NCBI GenBank assembly: GCA_017466345.1
Contig: JAFTUI010000021.1
Location: 1 to 53,504, forward strand
Source: Tidjanibacter sp.
GTDB lineage: Bacteria; Bacteroidota; Bacteroidia; Bacteroidales; Rikenellaceae
Length of the DNA: 53,504 nt
Direction of reading: 5' to 3'
This document shows, piece after piece, positions 1 to 8,798 of the stretch. The position numbers were made by a program, and so were the translations under genes. The notes beneath the pieces are model-generated. The model worked only from the letters and a program-made list of their open reading frames with translations. It made no database searches and was not told the DNA's origin. The stretch's first letter is position 1; each line of letters begins with the position of its first letter.

Positions 1-69
1 ACAGTCGGTGACGGAGATATAGACCGCGAGTGCGTGAAGGTGTCTCAAATCTTGCAAGGCAAGAGTTGA
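1..69 (+). CDS. murC: UDP-N-acetylmuramate--L-alanine ligase, C-terminal end (partial)
   Basis: Only the last 22 codons are inside the window, in frame 1, ending TGA at 67-69. The peptide begins TVGDGDIDRECVKV; a G-x-GDID stretch near the C-terminus is typical of MurC, and murC directly precedes ftsQ-ftsA-ftsZ in many Bacteroidota division clusters. The call therefore rests on a short motif plus gene order. The tail (QILQGKS) runs into the AGTTGAA tandem repeats that begin around base 62. It could be another Mur ligase. Confidence 0.5.
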   Translation, partial: TVGDGDIDRECVKVSQILQGKS

Positions 70-313
70 AAGTTGAAAGTTGAAAATTGACAATTGACAA
101 TTGAAAATTGAAAATTTTCTTATAAGCCCTATATGCCCTATGAGCCTTAGGACTATTGACGTTAGACGTTAGACGTTAGACAATACAAACTTTAAGAGTG
201 CATATCGCTGAGGGATTTTTGTGCCAATAGAGCAAGCAAGTCCGCAGTTTGCTGGGCGCAAATGAGGAACTTGCGAGGCGAAGAGTGGTGCAAAAAGCAC
301 CAGCGAGATGCAG
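60..313 (+). repeat. Composite intergenic repeat, copy A (tandem arrays plus hairpin)
   Basis: Bases 62-117 are AGTTGAA/AATTGAC/AATTGAA 7-mers. Bases 120-155 are TATAAGCCC/TATATGCCC 9-mers ending in TTAGGACTATT. Bases 157-181 are GACGTTAG 8-mers. The palindrome follows. Its outer stem is 198-210 with 301-313 (11 of 13 paired), its middle stem is ATTTTTGTGCC near 214-224 with GGTGCAAAAA at 287-296, and its inner stem is GCAAG 236-240 with CTTGC 270-274 around the conserved centre 241-269. It separates murC from ftsQ inside the division cluster. Confidence 0.85.
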
Positions 314-336
314 TCGAAAAACGGATAGAGGATAGG

Positions 337-1206
337 ATGAATAAGACCTGGAAAATAGTAGGTACGACCATATTCTGGTGCGTGGTGGTGGCATACTTTG
401 TATGCGCCTTGCTGCTGAGGGCTCGCAACGAACGTGAGCGCAGGGTGGAGAGCATAGAGATTGTGGTGAGGGATGCCGACCAAAGGGGTTTCATAACTCC
501 CGAAAAGGTACTGTCGCTGCTTGCCGAGGAGGGTATAGCCCCTGTGGGCAAGAGTGTGGATAGTGTGGATCTTGCTGCCATAAACCGCACCATCGAGGCT
601 TACTGTTTCACTTCGCGCTCGCTCGCCTACATCGACTACGAGGGCACACTGACCATAGAGTTGAGCCAAAGGGCTCCCCTGCTGAGGGTTATCACTGACG
701 AGGGCTACGATTTCTACCTCACAGCAGGCGGCTATGTATTGCCCGTAGAGCCCAGCGTTTCGCTCAATCTGCCGATAGTGACAGGCTCGCTCGAAGTGCC
801 CTTTGGAAAGAGTTTCGAGGGCAATCTGAGGGAGTGGTTCTCGGAGGGCGAAAAAAAATATAGAGAAAATTATAATTTTCTCTCCAAACTCATTAATTTT
901 GTAATTTACCTCGAAACCCCCGAATGGGAGGGCGGACGATGTGTGCAGATAAACCTTGTGAGCCCGAAGAAAAAGGGCAGCAAGGCAGACTCTTTTGTGG
1001 AGCCACACATCGAACTTGTACCTCTCACTGGCGACTATTTAGTCGAGTTTGGCAAATTGGACGAGGTGGAGGAGAAGATGTACCGCTGGCGCAGATTTGT
1101 AGAGGCGAAGGTGGTGGATATGAAGGGCGGCACCCTGAGCGTGGAGTATGACGGTCAGGCTGTGTGGAAGCCTACCAAAGAGAAGAAGAAAACAAAGAAA
1201 AAATAA
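337..1206 (+). CDS. ftsQ: Cell division protein FtsQ/DivIB
   Basis: This 289-residue bitopic inner-membrane protein is predicted to link early and late divisome proteins. An N-terminal membrane helix spans about residues 7-28 (IVGTTIFWCVVVAYFVCALL). A periplasmic POTRA-like domain follows from about residue 35 (VESIEIVVRDADQRGFITPEKV) and then the beta domain. The C-terminus is lysine-rich (ends KKKTKKK). I chose the ATG at 337, directly before the membrane helix. An in-frame ATG at 262 would add 25 residues encoded by the repeat palindrome and is unlikely. Position between murC and ftsA supports the call, since FtsQ sequences are poorly conserved. Confidence 0.85.
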   Translation: MNKTWKIVGTTIFWCVVVAYFVCALLLRARNERERRVESIEIVVRDADQRGFITPEKVLSLLAEEGIAPVGKSVDSVDLAAINRTIEAYCFTSRSLAYIDYEGTLTIELSQRAPLLRVITDEGYDFYLTAGGYVLPVEPSVSLNLPIVTGSLEVPFGKSFEGNLREWFSEGEKKYRENYNFLSKLINFVIYLETPEWEGGRCVQINLVSPKKKGSKADSFVEPHIELVPLTGDYLVEFGKLDEVEEKMYRWRRFVEAKVVDMKGGTLSVEYDGQAVWKPTKEKKKTKKK

Positions 1207-1229
1207 AAAATAGCGCAGAAAGTAAGGTT

Positions 1230-2642
1230 ATGGAGCAGCACTTGATTTCAGTGGATTTGGGCGGCAGCAAGGTGGTTGTCGCAATGGGCAGACTCTCCCT
1301 CAGTGGCGAGATTATCGTTGTGGATGCAGTGAGCAAACCTATGGAGGGTTTCACTCGTGGCGAGGTTACCAACATCGAGCACGTTACCTCGGCAATTCGC
1401 GAGGCTATCACAGAACTCGAAGCCCGTCAGGGCGTGAAGGTCGACAACGTGTGGGTTGGTGTTTCGGGCAGGCATATCGTCTGCGCCGACAACTCAGGCT
1501 TTGTCTATGTTGGCGGCTCTGATGGCGAGATTACCGATAGGGATGTGGAGAAACTGCACGAGAATATGAACAATGTGCAGGCTCCCGATGGTAAGGTTAT
1601 CCTCTCGCGCATTCCCCAGAACTACAAGGTCGATGCCAACGAAACCATCGGTTCGCCCGTAGGTAGGTTTGGTCGCCGACTCGAAACCACGTTCAGTTTT
1701 GTGCTGGGCGGCAAGGTCGCTTTGGAGCGCATCGGCAAAGCTTTCCAGAGGGCTGGCGTTGCAGGCACTCACTATATTGCAGGCGCCATTGCAAGTGCTG
1801 AGGTTGTGGCAAGCGAGGAGGAGAAGGAGTCGGGCGTAATAGTCATCGACCTCGGCGCAGGCTCTACCGACCTGTGTGTCATCCAGAACAAGGTTGTGAG
1901 GTATGTTGCCTCCATCCCCGTAGGCTCGGCGGCTATCAACAACGACATCCGCTCGACAGCCATCCCCGCAGGTATGATTGAGAAACTCAAAACCAAGTGC
2001 GGCTACGCCATTGCAAGTGCCATACCTGCCGACAAACTCAACTCCTCAATACGCATCAACTCACGCTCGCCCCACCAGAAGAATAAGGAGATTACCTACC
2101 GCGACCTTACGACCATCATCAACGCAAGGATGCTCGACATCGTAGACCTTGTGAATAGCGAAATTCGTTCTTCGGGCTACCACAACCGCCTGCCGAGTGG
2201 CATCATCCTTACGGGTGGTGGCTCGCGCCTTGCGGGTGTGGATGTGCTCTTCAAGGAGCATACGGGCTATGATGTAAGGCTCGGTGGTGCCGAGAGCGAC
2301 ATCTCGGCAGAGAGTATGGAGGGTACTTCGGCTCCCGAACTCGCCACAGCCATAGGTCTTCTCTCAATAGGTATTGCCGAGAGCGGCATCGCTCCTACCG
2401 AATACACCCGCAACGAGGTTGCAACCCCCGAGGCAGAGGAGGAGCAGGGCGAGAAGGTTGTTGATAGTGTAGTACAACAGCCCGAAGTTACCAAACCCAC
2501 CAAAGAGGAGAAGAGGGGCTCGAAGAGAGAGAAAGCCCCCAAGAGGCCCGATGGTGGCGAAGGCAAAAAGGGTGGTCGCTGGCTTAGATGGCTCAACGAT
2601 GTTGTCTTTGGTGGCGATGTTGTTGATGACGAGATGCAGTAG
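1230..2642 (+). CDS. ftsA: Cell division protein FtsA
   Basis: This actin-like ATPase anchors the Z-ring to the cytoplasmic membrane. The 470 residues show the actin-fold nucleotide-binding motifs: phosphate-1 (ISVDLGGSKVVVAMG) at the start, phosphate-2 (VIVIDLGAGSTDLCVI) mid-protein and the adenosine motif (GIILTGGGSRLAGVD) later. A charged Lys/Arg-rich linker leads to a C-terminal amphipathic stretch (GGRWLRWLNDVVFGG), the expected membrane-targeting helix. The ATG at 1230 fits the family start and lies 23 bases after the ftsQ stop; a start at 1164 would overlap ftsQ. It is probably co-transcribed with ftsQ and ftsZ. Confidence 0.95.
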   Translation: MEQHLISVDLGGSKVVVAMGRLSLSGEIIVVDAVSKPMEGFTRGEVTNIEHVTSAIREAITELEARQGVKVDNVWVGVSGRHIVCADNSGFVYVGGSDGEITDRDVEKLHENMNNVQAPDGKVILSRIPQNYKVDANETIGSPVGRFGRRLETTFSFVLGGKVALERIGKAFQRAGVAGTHYIAGAIASAEVVASEEEKESGVIVIDLGAGSTDLCVIQNKVVRYVASIPVGSAAINNDIRSTAIPAGMIEKLKTKCGYAIASAIPADKLNSSIRINSRSPHQKNKEITYRDLTTIINARMLDIVDLVNSEIRSSGYHNRLPSGIILTGGGSRLAGVDVLFKEHTGYDVRLGGAESDISAESMEGTSAPELATAIGLLSIGIAESGIAPTEYTRNEVATPEAEEEQGEKVVDSVVQQPEVTKPTKEEKRGSKREKAPKRPDGGEGKKGGRWLRWLNDVVFGGDVVDDEMQ

Positions 2643-2704
2643 TATCAGCAGCTATCAAGCAAGTATTTTTAGTGGAGAAACAAGAAGAGAGTAATCGAAA
2701 CGAT

Positions 2705-3970
2705 ATGGATAGTAACTTTTTAGACTCTATTATGGCGCCCACCAAGAGTCACACCGACATTTTGGTTATGGGTGTTGGTGGCGCAGGTGGCAATGCAGTA
2801 AATCATATGTACGACCTGGGTATAAAGGACGTTACGTTTATGATTTGCAACACCGACCGCCAAGCATTGCAGAGTAGCCCCATAGAGAACAAAATCCAAC
2901 TCGGTAGCGGCAGAGGTGCAGGCAACAACCCCGACAAGGGTAAGGCTCTTGCCTTGGAATCGCTCAACGACATAATGAACGAGTTGGAGAACAGCAAGGC
3001 GAAGATGATCTTTATCACTGCCGGTCTGGGCGGTGGTACGGGTACGGGCGCAGCACCCATCATCGCCAAAGCCGCCAAGACAAAGGGACTGCTTACGGTG
3101 GCTATCGTCACACTCCCCTTCCGAGGCGAGGGTCCCACTCGTATGGGGCAGGCCCTGAAAGGTATGGAGGAGTTGAGAAACAACACCGACTCGATGGTTG
3201 TTATCCACAACGACAACATCTCAAAGATATATGGTTCGCTGCCCGTTATGGAGGCTTTCCATAAGGCTGACGATGTGTTGGCAACAGCTGCCAAAGGTAT
3301 TGCCGAGATGATTACCCGCACGGACTTCATCAACGTGGACTTGGAGGATGTGAAGACCACAATGACGGGTAGCGGTCTGGCGGTGATGGGCTCGGCACGC
3401 ACCAGCGGCGAGAACAAGATTGAGAGTGCAGTAGATATGGCTCTCTCCTCGCCCCTGCTGAACCAGCAGGACATTAGGGGTGCCAAGAAGATACTCTTCA
3501 ACCTCTCCTATGCGGGCGACTCCACACTCACTATGGATGAGGCTGTGAAGGTACAAGATCTCATACAGTCGAAGGCGAGCCTTGCTGTGGGTAGAATTGA
3601 GGCAAACATCATCTGGGGCGCAGGACCATCTGACGACCTCTTGGATGGCGAGATTGAGCTGACGGTGGTGGCTACGGGCTTTGAGCAGATGGGACGCAAG
3701 GAGCCACCCGCAATGCCCGAAGAGGAGAGGCGTCCATTGGCTGCGGCGGCTCACACCGAAGAGGAGGAAGAGAGCTCAGTTAAGTGGAACATCGAAGACA
3801 AGTATAAGGATATTGACAGTATGCTGATGCAACCTGCCTACTTCCGCAGGGGATTGCAACTCATTGGTAGCACCAAGACCGCTAAGGCTCAGATTGGCGA
3901 GATGATTGCCGACCCAACTGCGGCTGAGCCAAAGGAGGCAGAACAGAACGAACAACCCTCACTCTTTTAG
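2705..3970 (+). CDS. ftsZ: Cell division protein FtsZ
   Basis: This tubulin-like GTPase forms the cytokinetic ring. The tubulin signature GGGTGTGAAP is present, preceded by the Rossmann start TDILVMGVGGAGGNAVNHMY and the GNNPDKG loop. After the GTPase and C-terminal domains comes a variable linker. A PAYFRRG stretch near the end resembles the conserved tail peptide that binds FtsA, and the protein ends QPSLF. The ATG at 2705 gives 421 residues; an in-frame GTG at 2672 would add 11, and sequence alone does not decide. It lies 62 bases downstream of ftsA and 9 bases before gldE. Confidence 0.95.
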   Translation: MDSNFLDSIMAPTKSHTDILVMGVGGAGGNAVNHMYDLGIKDVTFMICNTDRQALQSSPIENKIQLGSGRGAGNNPDKGKALALESLNDIMNELENSKAKMIFITAGLGGGTGTGAAPIIAKAAKTKGLLTVAIVTLPFRGEGPTRMGQALKGMEELRNNTDSMVVIHNDNISKIYGSLPVMEAFHKADDVLATAAKGIAEMITRTDFINVDLEDVKTTMTGSGLAVMGSARTSGENKIESAVDMALSSPLLNQQDIRGAKKILFNLSYAGDSTLTMDEAVKVQDLIQSKASLAVGRIEANIIWGAGPSDDLLDGEIELTVVATGFEQMGRKEPPAMPEEERRPLAAAAHTEEEEESSVKWNIEDKYKDIDSMLMQPAYFRRGLQLIGSTKTAKAQIGEMIADPTAAEPKEAEQNEQPSLF

Positions 3971-3979
3971 CAACGAACG

Positions 3980-5278
3980 ATGGAGATTAACCACACACTT
4001 GCAATAATGACCTTCTACCCTTTTGATTGGGGTCTGCTGTGGAGAATAGTCCTCATTGTGGCTCTGCTCGGCTGCTCGGCACTCACTTCGGGCTCCGAGA
4101 CAGCTCTCTTTTCGCTCTCGCCTTCGCAGTTGGATAGGATACGCAAGCACCATACTCCCGTCAATAGGGCTATTATGAAGTTGCTGAGCAATCAGGATAG
4201 GTTACTCGCTACCATACTCATTGTGAACAATTTGGTAAACATCCTTATAATCTCGCTCTGCAACAACCTCATAGACCGCCTTGTGGAGTTCCACTCCACA
4301 GGCTGGGAGTTTACCATCAAGACAGTTGTGGTAACATTTGTGTTGTTGCTCTTTGGCGAGATTATACCTAAGGTCTATGCGAGTTACAACCCGAGTGGCT
4401 TTTCGCGCCTTGTGGCTCTGCCCCTTGGCTTTCTCACTCGCTTCTTGCACCCCCTCTCTTTTGTGCTCGTGAAGTACTCCGATGCCATTCAGAATAGGGG
4501 TATCATCCAGCCCGAAAACATCTCTATGGAGGAGTTGGAGAACGCTTTGGAGATTACCGAAAACCCAAGCGAAACGGAGAAAGAGATGCTCAGTGGCATT
4601 GTGCAGTTTGCCTCTACGGAGGTGGAGGAGATTATGCACCCCCGTATGGAGATTGTAGCCATAGACGAGGAGGAGAACTTTGATGAGGTGCGCAAGGTAA
4701 TTATCGAGAGCGGTTTCTCGCGTATCCCCGTCTATAAGGGCAGCATTGACCATATCGTTGGTATGCTCTACGTCAAAGATATGCTGCGCCACGTTGGCAG
4801 GGATAGCAGTTTTGAGTGGAACAAACTCCTGCGCCCCGCATTCTACACCCCCGAACACAAGAAAATCAACGAGCTCTTGGAGGAGTTCCAAACCCAGAAG
4901 GTGCATATTGCCATCGTTGTCGATGAGTATGGCTCCACACTCGGCTTGGTATCGTTGGAGGACATCTTGGAGGAGATTGTGGGCGAGATCTCGGACGAGA
5001 GTGACGCCCCAGAGGAGAAACCTTATAAGCAGATTGCCGAGGATACCTACCTCTTTGAGGCAAAGGCAAACATTGCCATATTGGAGGAGGTCTTGGAGTT
5101 GGAAGAGGGCACCTTTGATGACTGCCGAGGCGAGGCAGAGACCATCGCGGGTATGCTGCTCGAAGCCAAGAAAGAGTTTCTCAAAAAGGGCGACAAATTC
5201 TCTTTCCACTCAGTGGAGTTTGTGGTTACAAAGGCTACGGGGCACCACGCCGAAGAGATAAAGATCAGAAAATCGTAA
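3980..5278 (+). CDS. gldE: CNNM/CorC (HlyC) family membrane protein, GldE-like
   Basis: The 432 residues have three parts. An N-terminal CNNM/DUF21 region has about three to four membrane segments and the family motif SGSETALFSLSPSQLDRI. Two CBS domains follow from about residue 205 (MHPRMEIVAI; IPVYKGSIDHIVGMLYVKDM). The C-terminal CorC/HlyC domain starts near residue 345. Members are implicated in divalent cation transport. In Bacteroidota the orthologue is called GldE from gliding-motility work, though it also occurs in non-gliding species. No other gld gene is seen, so gliding is not implied. It follows ftsZ by 9 bases and precedes the phosphopantetheinyl transferase. Confidence 0.85.
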   Translation: MEINHTLAIMTFYPFDWGLLWRIVLIVALLGCSALTSGSETALFSLSPSQLDRIRKHHTPVNRAIMKLLSNQDRLLATILIVNNLVNILIISLCNNLIDRLVEFHSTGWEFTIKTVVVTFVLLLFGEIIPKVYASYNPSGFSRLVALPLGFLTRFLHPLSFVLVKYSDAIQNRGIIQPENISMEELENALEITENPSETEKEMLSGIVQFASTEVEEIMHPRMEIVAIDEEENFDEVRKVIIESGFSRIPVYKGSIDHIVGMLYVKDMLRHVGRDSSFEWNKLLRPAFYTPEHKKINELLEEFQTQKVHIAIVVDEYGSTLGLVSLEDILEEIVGEISDESDAPEEKPYKQIAEDTYLFEAKANIAILEEVLELEEGTFDDCRGEAETIAGMLLEAKKEFLKKGDKFSFHSVEFVVTKATGHHAEEIKIRKS

Positions 5279-5298
5279 TACCCAACTCCCTACTCTCT

Positions 5299-5907
5299 AT
5301 GGAGCAGATAAGCGACCAAGCAACCATCTATATAGAGCGTGTAAACCCTCAGTTAGAGGAGTCGCCACTGCTGAGTGATGGCGACAGGGATTTTCTTGCA
5401 ACCCTCACAGCCCCCTCTCGCAGAGCACAGTGGGCAACAGCCCGCACAATGTTGCGCCACGCACTGGGTGCTGAGGCAGAGCTCAGATACGCCTCTTCGG
5501 GTGCGCTGATACTCTCTAAACCCATAGGCAAAGTGCGCTTTGTGAGCATCTCGCATACCACCGAGCAGGTGGCAGTGATGCTCAGCAGAGGTCGTTGCGG
5601 GGTGGATATTGAGGCTGTCGGCAGGAACTTCTCGAAGGTTGCCTCGCGCTACATCACACCCGATGAGCGTGAGCAGCTGGCGGAGCAGGTGGGCGAACAT
5701 TTCGAGGCTTTGGTGTGGAGTGCGAAGGAGGCACTATATAAATATGGAGGTCAGGCAGGCTTGGACTTTCTGCAAGATATGATTGTGACCGACATAGACA
5801 CCTCCTCTCAGACACTCACAGCCGAACTCTACGGTCTTCCCACGCCACCCGTACACTACAAATTCGTGAGCAATCACATATTGTGCTATGTTTCGTCAGA
5901 CAACTAA
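5299..5907 (+). CDS. 4'-phosphopantetheinyl transferase, Sfp type
   Basis: The enzyme transfers the phosphopantetheine arm of coenzyme A to a serine of acyl or peptidyl carrier proteins. The 202 residues contain both superfamily signatures: GVDIE at 101-105 and WSAKEALYK at 140-148, which supply the Mg-binding acidic residues and the conserved lysine. SISHT at 83-87 is the CoA-binding SxSH motif. The start follows the gldE-like stop by 20 bases, so the two are probably co-transcribed. Whether it serves primary fatty-acid ACP or a secondary pathway cannot be told; no AcpS is in the window. Confidence 0.9.
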   Translation: MEQISDQATIYIERVNPQLEESPLLSDGDRDFLATLTAPSRRAQWATARTMLRHALGAEAELRYASSGALILSKPIGKVRFVSISHTTEQVAVMLSRGRCGVDIEAVGRNFSKVASRYITPDEREQLAEQVGEHFEALVWSAKEALYKYGGQAGLDFLQDMIVTDIDTSSQTLTAELYGLPTPPVHYKFVSNHILCYVSSDN

Positions 5908-5925
5908 TACTCCTTAATTTAATAT

Positions 5926-6588
5926 ATGAATGTGCGTATCAATGAGGCTTGGAAAGAGCTCCTACAACCCGAATTTGACAAACCCTATTTTGAGGAACTT
6001 GTGAGATTTGTGCGCTCGGAGTATGCGAGCCACACGGTCTACCCTGCCGGTGGCAACATTTTCCGTGCTTTGGACAAATGCTCGCCCGATGATGTGAAGG
6101 TTGTGATTATCGGTCAGGACCCCTACCACGGCGAAGGACAGGCTAATGGTCTGTGCTTTTCGGTCAATGATGGGGTGCAATTTCCGCCCTCGTTGCGCAA
6201 CATCTTCAAGGAGATAAATGCTGACCTCGGCACACCTATACCCACCAGCGGCAACTTGGATAGATGGGCAGAGCAGGGCGTGCTGTTGCTCAACGCCACC
6301 CTCACCGTGAGGGCTCACTCTGCAGCCTCGCACGCAGGTCACGGTTGGGAGCAGTTTACGGACGCTGTTGTGGCAACACTCTCGGAGCTCAAAAGCGGTG
6401 TTGTGTATATGCTGTGGGGTAACTACGCACAGAAGAAGGGCGCCATTGTAGATGGCTCACGCAACCTTGTGCTGCGGGCTGCCCACCCTTCGCCCCTGTC
6501 GGCACATAACGGCTTCTTCGGCTGCCGCCACTTCTCGCAAGCCAACAACTACCTCCTCTCGATGGGCAAAGCACCGATTAAGTGGTAG
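5926..6588 (+). CDS. ung: Uracil-DNA glycosylase, family 1
   Basis: It removes uracil from DNA as the first step of base-excision repair. The 220 residues hold the catalytic motif GQDPYHG at 63-69 (Asp65) and the DNA-intercalation/His motif HPSPLSA at 187-193, matching the family length and layout. It starts 18 bases after the transferase stop. The stop at 6586-6588 is followed almost at once by AATTGAG tandem repeats. Confidence 0.97.
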   Translation: MNVRINEAWKELLQPEFDKPYFEELVRFVRSEYASHTVYPAGGNIFRALDKCSPDDVKVVIIGQDPYHGEGQANGLCFSVNDGVQFPPSLRNIFKEINADLGTPIPTSGNLDRWAEQGVLLLNATLTVRAHSAASHAGHGWEQFTDAVVATLSELKSGVVYMLWGNYAQKKGAIVDGSRNLVLRAAHPSPLSAHNGFFGCRHFSQANNYLLSMGKAPIKW

Positions 6589-6996
6589 GGAGGAGTTGAG
6601 AATTGAGAATTGAGAATTGATAATTGAGAATTGAGAATTGAAGCAAATGCGAGTAAGCGAGGGCAGAGGCTGCTTGCAGACTATGCCGAGCGGGAGCATT
6701 TTAGAGCAGCCGAAGGCTGGTCAATTGAAAATTGAAAATTAAGTTTTCTCCCATTACTCACATATCTCCCATATCTCCCATAACTCCCATAATAAGGCTT
6801 ATAAGTCCTATATGCCCTATAAGCCTTAGGACTATTGACGTTAGACCCTATACTCTGCGAGTGGGTTTTGTGGAGGGATTTTTGTGCCAAAAGAAGGAGC
6901 GACACCGGAGTTTGCTTGACGCAAATGAGGATGTCGCTCTCTGAATTTTGGTGCAAAAAGCGCCCACAAGGCACACTCGCCAGCGAGATTCGCTCG
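6589..6996 (+). repeat. Composite intergenic repeat, copy B, with one 85-bp repeat
   Basis: No gene is seen in this 408-base convergent gap. Bases 6594-6640 are AATTGAG 7-mers. Bases 6644-6722 hold a copy of the 85-bp repeat (motif GAGCAGCCGAAGGCTGG). Bases 6748-6793 are ATCTCCCAT-type 9-mers, then CCTATATGC 9-mers and one GACGTTAG unit. The palindrome has an outer stem 6857-6875 with 6962-6981, a middle stem near 6877-6887 with 6950-6959, and an inner stem GAGCGACA with TGTCGCTC around the centre at 6905-6931. Its right side runs into the stop codon of the AI-2E-type gene. Confidence 0.85.
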
Positions 6997-8094
6997 TTAA
7001 ACGTTAGACGTCAGCTTCCGTACCACCTTAAAATTATAGAAAAACTCCTTGGCAAGCACCCTGAGGACAGTGTAGGCGGGGATGGCAACGAGCATACCGC
7101 CCACGCCCGAGCAAGAGCCAGCAACAAGCGTCACGAGAAATATCTCCAAGGGGTGTGCATTGAGTTGGTGCGAGAAGACCTTGGGCGAGACGAAGTAGTT
7201 GTCTATCGCCTGAGCCGCCAAAATCGTAGCGGCAATAACCACCACAACATACGCAATGGTCATACCCGAAGTGGTAACAAACGTCAGTCCCGAGAGGGCA
7301 CTCAGTATGAAGCCAATCCAAGGACCAACATAGGGGATGATATTGAAGACACCCTCCACAACGCCCACAAAGATAGCGTCTTGGAACTCGAAGCCGAAGC
7401 AGACGAGAATGAGAGTCACAATGGTGCTCATAATGGTAATCTGGATGAGCACACCCAGGAAGTAGCGCGAGAGGTGCGAGGTGATGGACTCCACGGCACG
7501 TTTTACGTTATCCTCATATTTGGTCGGAGCCACAGCGAGCAGTATCCTCAGGAACAGCCCCTCCTCCTTCATAAACCAAAAGGCGATAAAGGAGATACTA
7601 ACCGCAGCGACCACAAAATTGCCCGCAACAGAGAAGATGGACGACACAAGCGAGGTTAGGCTACCACGCTCGGCAAAGTCTTTAATATAGCCCACCAACA
7701 TCTCGGTCAGCGAACTCTCGGAGATATTGAGTTTGAAGTACTTTTCGAGGAAGAGTCCGAGTTCGGTCATTGGCTCGCGCAGGGGTGCGAGGATGGATTG
7801 ATAGTCGAGGTGCGCCAGGTCGCTCAGTTTGCCCGATATGAGGGGGATGAAGAGCACAAAGAAGAGCAGTATCACCGCCCACACAGCCAGCACACCCACA
7901 AGAGCCGCCAGCCAGCGAGGAACGCTCCTACCCAACACCTTTACGCTCGCAATTTTGCCCACCAAAGGCTGGCACATAATAGCCAGCACGCCCGCAATGA
8001 AGACATAGAAGACAATGTCGCCAAAGAACCAAAAGACAGCCACCGTAGCCGTCAGAGCCACCGCGCCCAAGAGATATTTGTGAAAATTGTTCAT
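6997..8094 (-). CDS. AI-2E family transporter (PerM/YdiK-like membrane protein)
   Basis: The 365-residue polytopic inner-membrane protein has about seven to eight hydrophobic segments, including VALTATVAVFWFFGDIVFYVFIAGVLAIM near the start and the family-typical region around GVVEGVFNIIPYVGPWIGFILSAL. The family was named for autoinducer-2 export in E. coli (TqsA); other members are linked to Na+/H+ exchange, so the substrate is unknown. The last codons (LTSNV) are written by a GACGTTAG-type repeat unit, so the C-terminus appears to have been altered by the intergenic repeat. It is the last gene of the rsfS-ftsH-cdsA-psd run. Confidence 0.88.
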   Translation of the reverse strand: MNNFHKYLLGAVALTATVAVFWFFGDIVFYVFIAGVLAIMCQPLVGKIASVKVLGRSVPRWLAALVGVLAVWAVILLFFVLFIPLISGKLSDLAHLDYQSILAPLREPMTELGLFLEKYFKLNISESSLTEMLVGYIKDFAERGSLTSLVSSIFSVAGNFVVAAVSISFIAFWFMKEEGLFLRILLAVAPTKYEDNVKRAVESITSHLSRYFLGVLIQITIMSTIVTLILVCFGFEFQDAIFVGVVEGVFNIIPYVGPWIGFILSALSGLTFVTTSGMTIAYVVVVIAATILAAQAIDNYFVSPKVFSHQLNAHPLEIFLVTLVAGSCSGVGGMLVAIPAYTVLRVLAKEFFYNFKVVRKLTSNV

Positions 8095-8126
8095 CCGTAA
8101 GTCGTTGTATTGTTTCTTCTTTATGC

Positions 8127-8798
8127 TTATTTGAGTCGTGCCAAGCGGGTTTGTGAGCCGACAACCTTATCGCCCACTTTCACAAAGAGTTCCGTTCCCA
8201 AAGGCAGGAAAACATCCACCCTCGAACCAAACTTTATGCAGCCCGACTTGGTGTTCTGCTCCACCCTATCGCCCACTTCGGGGTAGCAGACAATCCTACG
8301 AGCAATCCAGCCCGAAATCTGTCGCCACACAACCACTGCGCCACCCTGGGTGCGCACAGCAACCGTTGTGTGTTCGTTGAGCGAGGAGCTCTTGGGGTGC
8401 CACGCCAGCAGGAAGTCACCCTCGAAGTGGTCCTTATAGACAACCTCGCCCCCTATGGGGTGCCAATTGACGTGCACATTGTAGAAGGTCATATAGACCG
8501 AGAGTTGCAAGCATCTCTCACACTCCATACCTTTGGGAGCATCGACCTCCTCAACAACCACAACCTTACCATCGGCAGGCGCGAAGACCACACCCTCCTC
8601 CTGCACCAGCGGGCGCACAGGGTCACGGAAGAAACGGATGACAAAGATGATGCGCCAAAGCAAAAAGGCGTCAACGAGTGCCAGCACCCACCACGCCCAA
8701 TCATAGACCAAAGCCGTAGCGGTAACTACGGCAATGATGATAGCAAATATGAAGGTATTAATCCTAATACCCTCCTTTCCTTCGGGGTTTATTCTCAT
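8127..8798 (-). CDS. psd: Phosphatidylserine decarboxylase family proenzyme
   Basis: It decarboxylates phosphatidylserine to phosphatidylethanolamine at the membrane. The 223 residues include N-terminal hydrophobic helices (FIFAIIIAVVTATALVYDWAWWVLALVDAFLLW) and, near the end, KFGSRVD. The Gly-Ser bond in that motif is where short-form members self-cleave to make the pyruvoyl cofactor. The conserved histidine region VNWHPIGG is present. It overlaps the cdsA stop by 4 bases (ATGA), so translation is probably coupled and both act in phospholipid synthesis. Confidence 0.92.
   Translation of the reverse strand: MRINPEGKEGIRINTFIFAIIIAVVTATALVYDWAWWVLALVDAFLLWRIIFVIRFFRDPVRPLVQEEGVVFAPADGKVVVVEEVDAPKGMECERCLQLSVYMTFYNVHVNWHPIGGEVVYKDHFEGDFLLAWHPKSSSLNEHTTVAVRTQGGAVVVWRQISGWIARRIVCYPEVGDRVEQNTKSGCIKFGSRVDVFLPLGTELFVKVGDKVVGSQTRLARLK

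Noticed and set aside
157-181. GTTAGAC in the GACGTTAG arrays matches the integron R' box GTTRRRY, raising the idea of attC sites after gene stops.
   Set aside because: The matching R'' box (RYYYAAC) is missing at the other palindrome end, the 8-mer is simply tandem, the neighbours are housekeeping genes in both orientations, and no integrase is present.
262-336. An upstream ATG at 262 for ftsQ.
   Set aside because: The added 25 residues are encoded by the repeat palindrome and precede the membrane helix without resembling FtsQ N-termini.
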